A stretch of DNA of 64,000 bases, taken from contig DVDT01000005.1 in NCBI GenBank assembly GCA_015296085.1, positions 62,001 through 126,000 on the forward strand, given 5' to 3'. A program made the translations under genes and the position numbers. The notes beneath the pieces were generated by a model. The model ran no database searches. It saw only the letters and a program-made list of their open reading frames with translations, and was not told where the DNA came from. The stretch is from Trichormus sp. M33_DOE_039. Its GTDB lineage: Bacteria > Cyanobacteriota > Cyanobacteriia > Cyanobacteriales > Nostocaceae. This document shows positions 44,547 to 53,593 of this stretch, piece after piece (position 1 is the stretch's first letter; the number at the start of each line of letters is the position of its first letter).

Positions 44547-47327
44547 ATGTATCTATCACCCCTCAGATTTTGGTTGATTGGTGGAATCCTATTAAATTTA
44601 TTCAGTCCTTATCTAGTATTAGCACAAATTATTCCAGATAATACATTACCTAATAATTCTGTTGTTTTACCCAATTGCACCACCTGCGAAATCACGGGTG
44701 GTACTACAGTAAACGGCAATCTTTTTCACAGCTTTGAATTATTTTCTATACCTACAAATGGTATTGCTTATTTTAATAACTCCTCAAATATTACTAATAT
44801 TATTAGCCGGATTACAGGTAATTCAATATCAAAAATTGATGGCTTAATTCTTGCCAATAACCAAGCTAATTTATTTCTGATTAATCCTAATGGAATTATA
44901 TTTGGTGTAAATGCCTCGTTAAATATTGGTGGTTCTTTTATAGCAAGTACATCGAGTAGTATCAACTTTGATGACAGCAGTAAATTCAGTGCTATAGATA
45001 GCTCAACTCAACCTCTTTTAACTATTAATACTCCTATTGGTTTAGAGTTTGGCAACTCTAATGCTACTATTATTAATCAATCACAAGCCAGTCCCAACGG
45101 ATTGGTCAATTTTGTTGGTCTACCTGTAGGTTTACAAGTACAACCTGGTAGGACACTAGCTTTAATAGGTGGGAACTTAATCATAGAAGGTGGAAATCTC
45201 ACAGCAGAAGCAGGAAGAATTGAATTAGGAAGCGTTGCAGCTAATAATCTAGTCAATTTAATTACTACTAACCAAGGTTGGGCTTTTGATTACAAAAACA
45301 TACAAGAATATCAAGACATTAATATAACCAAGGGAACAAGTATTGATACTAGCGGACTTCAAAGTGGCGACATTCAAATTCAAGGGAGGGGCGTCAGATT
45401 AAATGATGGGAGTCAATTAATTTCTCTTGCTGTTCAAGATGGTAACGCTGGGAATTTAAAAATTACTGCTTCCGAATCAGTTGAATTGTTAGGAGTAGGG
45501 GCTTTTGCTGATGGAGGATTTTTCCCTACAGGAATTTTCGCCCAAGTCTATGAACAAGCAACCGGAGAGAGGGCGAATCTGACAGTGACAACAAAAAGAT
45601 TAATTCTTCAAGATGGAGGAACGATATCGACGAACACTTTCGGTATAGGTAGTAGTTTAGATTTGAATATTCAAGCTACAGAATCGGTAGAAATTTTAGG
45701 AACTGCACCAGATGGATCATTTCCTAGCACTTTGTCTGCTCAGGTTGGGAGTCCTTTCGATCAAGAGGTAATAGGTGCAGGGGGTAAGATTACAATTAAT
45801 ACTGGCAAATTAGTTATTCAAAATGGTGGACAGGTCTCAGCTGCAACCTTTGCTAGAGGTCGTGCTGGAGATATCAATGTATCAGCTACAGAAATTGAGA
45901 TAGCAGGAACAGCACCAAATCAAACTATTATTGCTCCCAGTGGTTTGTTTGCACAGGTTGAAGAAGGAGCAAGAGGCGATGCTGGAAATTTACTTATTTC
46001 AACTACATATTTAAAACTATTAGACGGCGCACAAATTTCTACAGCCGCCAGAACAGGAGGAAAAGGGGGAAACCTAATTATAAATGCCTCAGAATCTCTG
46101 AATTTAAGTGGATTTGCGCCAGATGCCTCTATCAATTTAGGGAGAAGTGGAATTTTTGTTTCTGCTGAACTAGGAGCAACTCGTGATGCAGGAGAATTAC
46201 AAATTACTACCGAACAGTTAATAGTTGAGAATGGTGCAGAGATATCAGCAAACAATTTCGGTTCTGGTAAAGGAGGAACTGCCATCCTCAATGTTCAGCA
46301 ACTAATTGTTAGTAATGGCGGAGAAGTTAGAGCCAGGTCTTTTGCTGGAGGTTCAGGAGGAGAATTAATTATCAATGCCAATGAAGTTGTAGAAATTACA
46401 GGTTCAGGAAGTATTGATTCACAGAATTTTCCCAGTGCTTTGTCTACTTCCGGTGAAGGAATTGGTAAAGCTGGCAATTTATTTATCAATACTCCAAATT
46501 TAAATATTAGTGACGGTGCAGTGGTCACTGTGAGTGCCATAGGTACTGGCGAAGCAGGTAACTTAATAGCTAGAGCGAACACCATTCAACTCAACCAAGG
46601 TAAACTCACAGCCGAAACCAATGCAGGTGCGGGTGCAAATATTAGGCTGGAAGATTTAAAACTGTTGGTGTTGCAAAATCAAAGTCTCATTTCTGCTCAG
46701 GCTTTTAATAATGCCAACGGTGGTAATATCACCATTGATGCACCTGATGGTTTTATCGTCGCTACCACCAATCAAAATAATGATATTGTAGCCAATGCTT
46801 TTCAAGGACAAGGCGGCAATATTAACATCAATGCTCGGAGTATTTTTAATTTAGAACAACGCCCATCAACTCCCCCTAATAACACCAACGATATTGATGC
46901 TAGTTCCCAGTTTGGTTTAACAGGTACAGTTACAATTAACACTCCTGATGTAGATCCTAGTCGTGGCTTGGTACAATTACCTGACAATTTAACTGATGCG
47001 TCGCAACAAATTATTTCTAGTTGTAACCCTGGCAGTCAAGCCAGACGTAGTTCCTTTACTGTAACAGGAAGAGGAGGAATTGCCCGCAGCCCCATAGAAC
47101 CATTTCAAGGTGAAGTATCTACAGCACGATGGATTACATTAGATACAATAAGTGAGCCTCAAAACCGTAATGTGAACCATAAAATTCTTCCCTCTCCCAC
47201 ATCTCAAATAGTCGAGGCACAAGGCTGGGTTTTCGATAAAAGTGGTACTGTATCTTTAGTAGCTCAACTCCCCAATGTCACCCCTCCTGGTATGTCTATT
47301 TCTCATACTGCTTGTGCATTGAAATAA
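44547..47327 (+). CDS. filamentous haemagglutinin-type secreted beta-helix protein
   Basis: The 926-residue protein has a signal peptide (about 8-26, FWLIGGILLNLFSPYLVLAQ). A TPS (two-partner secretion) domain with ANLFLINPNGIIFGVNASLN and SFELFSIPTNGIAYF spans about 30-260. A long right-handed beta-helix of loosely repeated units follows (GNLKITASESVELLG, GKITINTGKLVIQNGGQVSA, AGNLLISTTYLKLLDGAQIS). A Cys-containing C-terminal part (QQIISSCNPGSQARR) comes last. Such proteins are secreted through an outer-membrane TpsB pore and serve adhesion or contact. No TpsB gene is visible in this window. It is followed by the CHAT-CHASE2 and DUF928 genes. Confidence 0.87.
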   Translation: MYLSPLRFWLIGGILLNLFSPYLVLAQIIPDNTLPNNSVVLPNCTTCEITGGTTVNGNLFHSFELFSIPTNGIAYFNNSSNITNIISRITGNSISKIDGLILANNQANLFLINPNGIIFGVNASLNIGGSFIASTSSSINFDDSSKFSAIDSSTQPLLTINTPIGLEFGNSNATIINQSQASPNGLVNFVGLPVGLQVQPGRTLALIGGNLIIEGGNLTAEAGRIELGSVAANNLVNLITTNQGWAFDYKNIQEYQDINITKGTSIDTSGLQSGDIQIQGRGVRLNDGSQLISLAVQDGNAGNLKITASESVELLGVGAFADGGFFPTGIFAQVYEQATGERANLTVTTKRLILQDGGTISTNTFGIGSSLDLNIQATESVEILGTAPDGSFPSTLSAQVGSPFDQEVIGAGGKITINTGKLVIQNGGQVSAATFARGRAGDINVSATEIEIAGTAPNQTIIAPSGLFAQVEEGARGDAGNLLISTTYLKLLDGAQISTAARTGGKGGNLIINASESLNLSGFAPDASINLGRSGIFVSAELGATRDAGELQITTEQLIVENGAEISANNFGSGKGGTAILNVQQLIVSNGGEVRARSFAGGSGGELIINANEVVEITGSGSIDSQNFPSALSTSGEGIGKAGNLFINTPNLNISDGAVVTVSAIGTGEAGNLIARANTIQLNQGKLTAETNAGAGANIRLEDLKLLVLQNQSLISAQAFNNANGGNITIDAPDGFIVATTNQNNDIVANAFQGQGGNININARSIFNLEQRPSTPPNNTNDIDASSQFGLTGTVTINTPDVDPSRGLVQLPDNLTDASQQIISSCNPGSQARRSSFTVTGRGGIARSPIEPFQGEVSTARWITLDTISEPQNRNVNHKILPSPTSQIVEAQGWVFDKSGTVSLVAQLPNVTPPGMSISHTACALK

Positions 47328-47338
47328 GAGAATTTTTT

Positions 47339-47496
47339 ATGCGGCGAGATTCGATTTTTCACAAACTATTTCAACAATATCCCTCGTTGTTATTTGAATT
47401 ATTGGTTTACTTTTGCCTGTTCTGGAAGATTTGAGCGAAGCACTGTTAGACTTTATCAGTGTGGCGGATTTGTATTCTTGGTTAAAAGCACGATAA
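47339..47496 (+). pseudogene. remnant of an Rpn/DUF2887-DUF4351 family gene
   Basis: ATG 47339 starts MRRDSIFHKLFQQYPSLLFE, the usual beginning of Rpn/DUF2887 (PD-(D/E)XK, transposase-like) proteins. It then leaves the reading frame. From 47407, in another frame, the sequence reads LLPVLEDLSEALLDFISVAD, then LYSWLKAR and a stop at 47494-47496, the usual DUF4351 end of the same family. A central part of roughly 200 residues is missing. This is an internally deleted gene relic. It reads over into the region just upstream of the CHAT-CHASE2 gene. Confidence 0.75.
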
Positions 47497-47533
47497 ATTA
47501 GTTTGTCCAGCAAAACAATCAGCTAAACTGCAA

Positions 47534-49897
47534 GTGTTGTCTTTGGGGAAGTTAGTAATTTTAAAGTTAGGTACAGGGAGTTTTGAGGCAGGATTTTCTG
47601 TAACTCTGCAAATCGGTGATGAAAATGCCCGACCTATTGTAGAAATTACTGGTGAATTACCGCCAAACCCAGAAATTCCCCTTTATTATCATCAATGGCA
47701 GTCTATTTACCGTTCACTTGAATTTTCAGGTCGTCCCATAGGTATTCCCAAGCCATCAAAACCAAGACCTGACAGGGAAGATTGTCAAAAAGCTGCTATT
47801 AATTTGCAAGTTTGCTTAAATACTTGGTTAGCTGCTGCGTCTTTTCGTCCCATCCGCGAAAAGTGGCTAGAAAAACTTCTCCCAGAAGATCAAATTCGTG
47901 TTCTACTACAAACCAATGACTTGAGATTGCAAAAACTCCCTTGGCATTTGTGGGATTTATTAGAACGCTATCCCAAGGCTGAAATTGCTCTGAGTGCGCC
48001 TAGTTATGAACAAGTTAGTCGCAACTCTCCCCCTCAATCTCAGGTAAAAGTTTTAGCTATTTTGGGTAATAGTCAAGGAATTGATATTCAAGCTGATGGT
48101 CAGCTGCTGCAAGAATTACCCCATGCCAATACTACTTTCTTAGTTGAGCCATCCAGTCAAGACCTGACTGACCAATTATGGGAACAAGACTGGCAGATTT
48201 TGTTTTTCGCTGGTCATAGTGCTACCGATAAAAATGGTGATGTCGGGAAAATCTATATTAATCAGACAGAAAGTTTAACAATTAGTCAGTTAAAGTATGC
48301 TTTGCGGAAAGCAGTAGAAAGAGGATTACATCTGGCAATTTTTAACTCCTGTGATGGTTTGGGTTTGGCGCGGGAGTTTGCTGATTTGCAGATACCCCAA
48401 ATTATTGTCATGCGTGAACCTGTTCCTGATGTGGTGGCGCAAGCATTTCTAAAGTATTTTTTAGCGGCTTTTGCTTGTGGTCAATCTTTATACATGGCAA
48501 TTAGAGAGGCGCGGGAGCGATCGCAAAGTCTAGAAACTCAATTTCCCTGTGCAACTTGGTTGCCTGTAATCTACCAAAATCCGGCAGTTATACCTCTATT
48601 CTGGCAAGAATTATATGTCAATCATAATAGTCATAAAGTCACCTCTACAGCTAAAATTACTGACACTCGACATATAAATCTGCAACAATCTTGGCTTGTT
48701 TTAATACTTAACAGTGTTGTGATTACAGCATTTTTAATGGGAGTACGCTATTTTGGTTTATTGCAATCATGGGAGTTGATGGCATTTGATCACCTGCTAC
48801 GTCTGCGTCCCCAGGAAAAACCAGACTCTCGCATTCTAGTAATTACTATCACTGAGGAAGATGTGCAAGCCCAATCTGCTGATAGGCGTGGGTCTTTATC
48901 AGATGAGGCTTTAGATCAATTGTTGGCAAAATTAGAGGTGTATCAACCGCGAGTAATCGGTTTAGATATATACCGAGATTATACTGTCAAGCCAGCTTAT
49001 CCAGAGTTAGCAGAACGGATGAAAAAAAGCGATCGCTTTGTGGGAGTATGTCAAGTTAGCGACCCTCAATCTGGTAAACCAGGGGTCAAACCACCACCAG
49101 AAGTCTCTGCTGATGCTCTCGGTTTTAGTGATATTGTTTTAGACTCTGATCATGTTGCTCGCCGCCATCTGTTGGCGTTGACTCCTCCGCCTTCATCTCC
49201 CTGTACTGCACCTTATGCTTTAAATGTACAGTTGACTCTACGTTATCTCTACGGGAAAGGTATTAACCTCCAATTTACCCCCGATGGAGCGTGGCAACTA
49301 GGAAAACTGACATTCAAACCAATCGAGGCACACACTGGAGGCTATCAGGGGACTGATGCTCTAGGACACCAAATTTTACTCAATTATCGCTCATCCCCGA
49401 CCATCGAAGCGATCGCACCCAGCATTACCCTCAAACAAGCCCTCACTAGTAATCTACCAGCCGATGCTGTCAAAGACCGCATAGTTATCATCGGCACGAC
49501 AGCCGAAAGTTTTCGTGATTATTCTTTGACTCCCTACACTTCCCCCCAAGGAAAAGCACAGGAAATCGCAGGCGTATTTTTACAAGCGCAAATGGTGAGT
49601 CAATTATTAAGTGCCGCTTTAGATGGACGGCCTCTATTATGGAGTTTATCTATCTGGAGTGAGGCAATATGGATTTGGGGTTGGGCTATTTGTGGTGGTT
49701 TGCTGGCGGCTTATTTGCGACAGTTGACTACTTTAGGTTTGGCTGGTGGAGTCACTGGTTTAAGTTTATATAGCACTTGCTTGATCCTGTTAATACTATA
49801 CAGTTGTTGGCTACCTTTAGTGCCGGCAGCGATCGCTTTAGGAAGTAGTCCAGTAATTTTTGTAGCTATGATGAAATATCTCAGAAACAAAGCTTAA
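47534..49897 (+). CDS. CHAT-CHASE2 membrane protein
   Basis: The 787-residue protein has two modules. The N-terminal half (about 1-360) is a CHAT-type caspase-like domain with His228 (LFFAGHSATD) and Cys273 (IFNSCDGLG). After a transmembrane helix (about 395-412), a CHASE2 extracytoplasmic sensor (about 415-700) shows LLQSWELMAFDHLLRLRP, RILVITITEEDV, VIGLDIYRDY and RIVIIGTTAESF. Three more transmembrane helices end the chain (about 715-785). It could couple an outside signal to an inside protease. The start is uncertain (GTG 47534 or TTG 47543). No ATG fits, perhaps because of the gene relic just upstream. Confidence 0.85.
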   Translation: MLSLGKLVILKLGTGSFEAGFSVTLQIGDENARPIVEITGELPPNPEIPLYYHQWQSIYRSLEFSGRPIGIPKPSKPRPDREDCQKAAINLQVCLNTWLAAASFRPIREKWLEKLLPEDQIRVLLQTNDLRLQKLPWHLWDLLERYPKAEIALSAPSYEQVSRNSPPQSQVKVLAILGNSQGIDIQADGQLLQELPHANTTFLVEPSSQDLTDQLWEQDWQILFFAGHSATDKNGDVGKIYINQTESLTISQLKYALRKAVERGLHLAIFNSCDGLGLAREFADLQIPQIIVMREPVPDVVAQAFLKYFLAAFACGQSLYMAIREARERSQSLETQFPCATWLPVIYQNPAVIPLFWQELYVNHNSHKVTSTAKITDTRHINLQQSWLVLILNSVVITAFLMGVRYFGLLQSWELMAFDHLLRLRPQEKPDSRILVITITEEDVQAQSADRRGSLSDEALDQLLAKLEVYQPRVIGLDIYRDYTVKPAYPELAERMKKSDRFVGVCQVSDPQSGKPGVKPPPEVSADALGFSDIVLDSDHVARRHLLALTPPPSSPCTAPYALNVQLTLRYLYGKGINLQFTPDGAWQLGKLTFKPIEAHTGGYQGTDALGHQILLNYRSSPTIEAIAPSITLKQALTSNLPADAVKDRIVIIGTTAESFRDYSLTPYTSPQGKAQEIAGVFLQAQMVSQLLSAALDGRPLLWSLSIWSEAIWIWGWAICGGLLAAYLRQLTTLGLAGGVTGLSLYSTCLILLILYSCWLPLVPAAIALGSSPVIFVAMMKYLRNKA

Positions 49898-49942
49898 ACA
49901 TCTTTCTTCCTAGGAATTAGCCCCTATTTGCTAAACAATATC

Positions 49943-50809
49943 ATGAACAACTGTTTGCGAAAATTATCAGCCATCCCAATCTTTTTAATCAGCAAAAAGA
50001 GAAAAAGAAATTTATTTTTCTCTTTTTTGCCTTGTACAGTGATGGTATTAATCGGGAGTATATCTTACTCAATACCCATTGCAGCCCAGTCAGTCGCTAC
50101 TGTGCCAACCATAATCAAATTTACCCCGCCGCCACCACCACCAAACCGGGGTGCAGTAGGTAGTCGTAAGGGGGCGGCAAGTCGTCTTGGTGGTTGCACT
50201 CCAGACAATCAAACAGTCACAGCTTTAGTACCGATATATCAACAAACTGTGAGTGAACAGCAAAATATTGTAGTTCCTATCACGAAAGTTTGGGGTTTAA
50301 CTAATGCAGAACGTCCCCACTTATTCTTTTTTGTACCCTACGAAAAATCATCTATTACTCATGTGGAGTTTGTTTTCAAAGCCCTAAAAAATAATCAAAG
50401 CCAAACCTTATACCGTACTTCCTTAAATCCACCAGATAATCCCGGTATTATTCAAGTTAATATCCCTGAAAGTGTAGCTGCATTACAAGCAGGAACAATG
50501 TATCATTGGTTTTTCAAAGTCAGAGTTAAATGCAATCCGCAACAGCCAACACAACTAGATTACGCGGAAGGCTGGATACAACGTATTCCCCAAAATACCA
50601 CTTTAACAACACAGTTAAATTCTGCAACACCATCACAAAAAGTAGCACTGTATGCAGCAAACGGTATTTGGTATGATGTGCTGAAGACTTTAGCTGAATT
50701 GCGTTTTGCTCAACCTCAAGATCAAACTCTTTCACAACAGTGGGCAAACTTGCTCAATTCAGTCGGTTTAGAGGCGATCGCTAATCAACCCATAATCTAT
50801 AAAAAATGA
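49943..50809 (+). CDS. DUF928-family exported protein
   Basis: This is a 288-residue protein (ATG 49943, with a TTG five codons earlier also open). A basic start and signal segment (about 28-48, FLPCTVMVLIGSISYSIPIA) are followed by a Pro-rich stretch (PPPPPPNRGAVG). The DUF928 domain has KVWGLTNAERPHLFFFVPYE, GIIQVNIPES and GTMYHWFFKVRVKCN. It ends with a helical part (SQKVALYAANGIWYDVLKTL). In cyanobacteria DUF928 genes commonly lie next to CHASE2/CHAT and haemagglutinin-type genes, as here. Function is unknown. It begins 45 bp after the CHAT-CHASE2 gene, probably in one operon. Confidence 0.82.
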   Translation: MNNCLRKLSAIPIFLISKKRKRNLFFSFLPCTVMVLIGSISYSIPIAAQSVATVPTIIKFTPPPPPPNRGAVGSRKGAASRLGGCTPDNQTVTALVPIYQQTVSEQQNIVVPITKVWGLTNAERPHLFFFVPYEKSSITHVEFVFKALKNNQSQTLYRTSLNPPDNPGIIQVNIPESVAALQAGTMYHWFFKVRVKCNPQQPTQLDYAEGWIQRIPQNTTLTTQLNSATPSQKVALYAANGIWYDVLKTLAELRFAQPQDQTLSQQWANLLNSVGLEAIANQPIIYKK

Positions 50810-51342
50810 AGTCGGAAGTATTAACTTTTTTCTTAAGCAAGCTAGCAATAGCGTCTCGCAGAGAAGTACGATTTTGGGGCTTTACCTTTTGATAACAAAG
50901 TAGCTAGAGCCAAATTACATGGCAGATGTTAACTGAGTACGTTACAAAATCTCAATCTTAAAATTGATTTTCTAAATGGAATAACAGAAATCCAAATTTT
51001 TGGTAAAACTCTTATGGTGTGAGGAATTTACATTATTCTCTGGCGAGTTTAGCATCAAAGAGCTAACTAGATTTTTGTCGTCTACATAACATATAAGACT
51101 TGCTAATTGTATTTTATTAAGAGTTTGTAAAATCTCTTACTTTGAAAAATTGCACAATCAGTTATCATATGAGCGTATGCGTCAGTTCAGCCGCAGGGAA
51201 GGCTTAGTTGAAGATAACGCTAGTAATATGAATGCTGCCCTACAACAATTGCCATCTGTGACTTAAACAAGACTATGCAAGCTTTGCAATCTGTTTTATC
51301 GCTGAACTAGTCGCTTTGTTTTTGACAATTACGTGATCCCAC
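50810..51342. promoter_or_regulatory. 533-bp upstream region of the RNA-binding protein gene
   Basis: No gene is supported. Small frames such as 51177-51266 (29 codons) lack a ribosome site. The region carries a 'cgcagggaaggc'-type short repeat. Cold-induced RNA-binding protein genes of cyanobacteria have long leaders, so part of this may be transcribed leader, but no structure was assigned. Confidence 0.4.
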
Positions 51343-51627
51343 ATGACTATCTACGTTGGAAATCTCTCTTACCGCGCTACCGAAGCAGACTTAAAAGCCG
51401 TATTTGCAGACTACGGCGAAGTCAAAAGAGTTGTTTTGCCTACCGACCGTGAAACTGGTCGGATGCGTGGTTTTGCTTTTGTTGAAATGAATGAAGATGC
51501 CCAAGAAGACGCAGCTATCACTGAGCTAGATGGTGCGGAATGGATGGGTCGTCAACTGAGAGTCAACAAAGCCAAACCGCGAGAAGATAACCGACGAGGT
51601 GCTTGGACGAAAAAACAAGAATTTTAG
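51343..51627 (+). CDS. RRM-domain RNA-binding protein (Rbp type)
   Basis: The 94-residue protein has a single RNA-recognition motif: RNP2 (TIYVGNLSY) and RNP1 (RGFAFVEM), with the spacing ATEADLKAVFADYGEVKRVVLP. A short basic tail (KAKPREDNRRGAWTKKQEF) without the Gly-rich extension follows. Cyanobacterial Rbp proteins bind RNA and several are cold-induced, acting as RNA chaperones. Others help localise mRNA. Which class this one belongs to is not clear. A 38-bp palindrome follows about 100 bp downstream. Confidence 0.92.
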   Translation: MTIYVGNLSYRATEADLKAVFADYGEVKRVVLPTDRETGRMRGFAFVEMNEDAQEDAAITELDGAEWMGRQLRVNKAKPREDNRRGAWTKKQEF

Positions 51628-51728
51628 GCAGAAAGCTAATCATAGCAGTTTTATTTAAATTGGACAACATCCCTCAGTATGAATTAGTCCTCTGAGGTGT
51701 TGAAGAGTCCACAAAGATATTTTTCACC

Positions 51729-51766
51729 GTCTGAGTAATGAAAAAATATTTTTTCATTACTCAGAC
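51729..51766. terminator. 38-bp perfect palindrome downstream of the RRM gene
   Basis: Left arm GTCTGAGTAATGAAAAAAT (51729-51747) is followed at once by its exact reverse complement ATTTTTTCATTACTCAGAC (51748-51766). The cruciform or hairpin has A/T-rich ends near the centre and is the likely 3' end of the rbp transcript in both directions. The rest of the gap (51628-52303) has no gene. It should contain the fbp promoter. Confidence 0.75.
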
Positions 51767-52303
51767 AACTACGATTGGCAAGAAAAATATGTTTCTTGAC
51801 TAAACTCTGAAGAAATTATCTCTTCACTGTGCAAAGGCTAAGGTGTTAAACAATTTTGGCGGGAAAATTTTAGATTCAAGGGCTTGATTCATAGACTGTT
51901 TGAGAAGTTGGCAACCAAAATACTTACTTCCCATTGGTATGCTTGTTAGCAATACTCAGTCATCATGAACTCATTACTGAGTATTAATCTGAGTGGTTAT
52001 GTGTAGCGCGGAATCTTTATTAACTCGTCGGATTTTTTTGACAGATAATTTAATTTAGAAAATTACTGAAAATATTTGGACTTTAGGTAATATTAGACAC
52101 TAAGTAGGGTAACTGTAACTCAATTTTCCCTAAAGGCGATCGCCCCAAGCATAGCAGCCAGAAAAATTCATTTCTTTAGTTTATCTAAAATCACATCTAA
52201 GTTATCAAATTACCTTTCTAAGATAGAGGCAGCAGCTATAAGTTGCGATATTCTAACTGACTTACCCCACGATAAAACAGCCAGTCTCTAGGGAGTACAC
52301 AAA

Positions 52304-53353
52304 ATGACTAAAGCGTCAGAATCTTTAGATTTGTCTATGAACGACGCTCAAGACAAAAGTTTAGATCGTGATTGCACAACACTATCAAGGCACGTACTAC
52401 AGCAACTTCAAAGTTTCTCTCCAGATGCACAAGATTTAAGCGCGCTGATGAATCGGATTGCTTTAGCTGGCAAACTCATTTCCCGTCACATGAGCCGTGC
52501 AGGTTTGATGGAAGGTGTTCTCGGATTTACAGGGGATGTGAACGTGCAAGGCGAATCCGTCAAAAAGATGGATGTCTATGCTAATGACGTATTCATTTCT
52601 GTGTTTAAGCAAAGTGGCTTAGTTTGTCGCCTAGCGTCTGAAGAAATGGAGCAACCCTACTATATTCCCGAAAACTGCCCCATCGGTCGCTATACCTTAC
52701 TGTATGACCCCATTGATGGTTCATCCAATACTGACATTAACTTAAGTTTGGGTTCTATCTTTTCGATTCGTCAACAAGAAGGAGACGATATTGATGGCCA
52801 AGCTAAAGACCTCCTGACCAACGGACGTAAGCAAATTGCTGCGGGTTACATCCTTTACGGGCCAAGCACGATGCTGGTTTACACCATTGGGACAGGTGTT
52901 CATTCCTTTACCCTTGATCCCAGTTTAGGAGAATTTATCCTCACCGAAGAAAACATCCGCATTCCCAACCACGGTGCTGTTTACAGCGTTAATGAAGGTA
53001 ACTTTTGGCAATGGGAAGAATCCTTCCGAGAATACATTCGTTACGTCCATCGTACAGAAGGTTACACAGCACGTTACAGTGGCGCAATGGTAAGTGATAT
53101 ACACAGAATTTTAGTACAAGGTGGTGTATTCCTTTACCCAGGCACAATTCAAAAACCAGAAGGAAAATTGCGCTTGTTATATGAAACTGCTCCCCTGGCT
53201 TTTTTGATGGAACAAGCTGGTGGTCGTGCTACTACAGGCTTAGTAGAGATATTAGACGTAGTACCAACAAAACTACATCAACGCACCCCATTAATTATTG
53301 GTAGCAAAGAGGATGTCGCCAAGGTAGAGTCGTTTATTCAGAATGGTCATTGA
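52304..53353 (+). CDS. fbp: fructose-1,6-bisphosphatase, class I
   Basis: FBPase (349 aa) removes the C1 phosphate of fructose-1,6-bisphosphate in gluconeogenesis and the Calvin cycle. It has the metal-binding motif [20 protein letters not shown], the early EEME segment in [17 protein letters not shown], the sugar-phosphate end [20 protein letters not shown] and [12 protein letters not shown]. It starts the fbp-tal-zwf-opcA group known from Nostoc, which feeds the oxidative pentose phosphate pathway in the dark and in heterocysts. Confidence 0.96.
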   Translation: MTKASESLDLSMNDAQDKSLDRDCTTLSRHVLQQLQSFSPDAQDLSALMNRIALAGKLISRHMSRAGLMEGVLGFTGDVNVQGESVKKMDVYANDVFISVFKQSGLVCRLASEEMEQPYYIPENCPIGRYTLLYDPIDGSSNTDINLSLGSIFSIRQQEGDDIDGQAKDLLTNGRKQIAAGYILYGPSTMLVYTIGTGVHSFTLDPSLGEFILTEENIRIPNHGAVYSVNEGNFWQWEESFREYIRYVHRTEGYTARYSGAMVSDIHRILVQGGVFLYPGTIQKPEGKLRLLYETAPLAFLMEQAGGRATTGLVEILDVVPTKLHQRTPLIIGSKEDVAKVESFIQNGH

Positions 53354-53593
53354 GGAGGCAGGGGGCTAATCAATTCAAAATTCAAAATTCAAAATTCAAA
53401 ATTGAAGAATTGATGAATCAGCACTCAGCACTTTCTGTAACAATTTTTGGATGTCCATGAGAGATTATCTCAGCTGGCCGATGTCATAAGTGATTGGCGA
53501 AGCAACAATGCAAAAGTCCCCACTAAAGTTTTGACTTTGATGGGCTTGGTCAAATTCACTTAGAAACATCATTCACGGAGTCAAATAATAGTT
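53354..53593. repeat. fbp-tal spacer with ATTCAAA tandem repeat
   Basis: 53372-53404 carries about four tandem (ATTCAAA) units, an STRR of the type common in this window. No gene is seen. The remainder may contain an internal promoter for tal. Confidence 0.55.

Noticed and set aside
45920-46585. Two long open frames (123 and 96 codons) on the minus strand inside the haemagglutinin-type gene
   Set aside because: They are antisense shadows of a repetitive beta-helix gene with low-complexity Pro/Ala/Ser composition.
51177-51266. 29-codon frame before the RRM gene
   Set aside because: It has no ribosome site, and part of it is a dispersed 'cgcagggaaggc' repeat.
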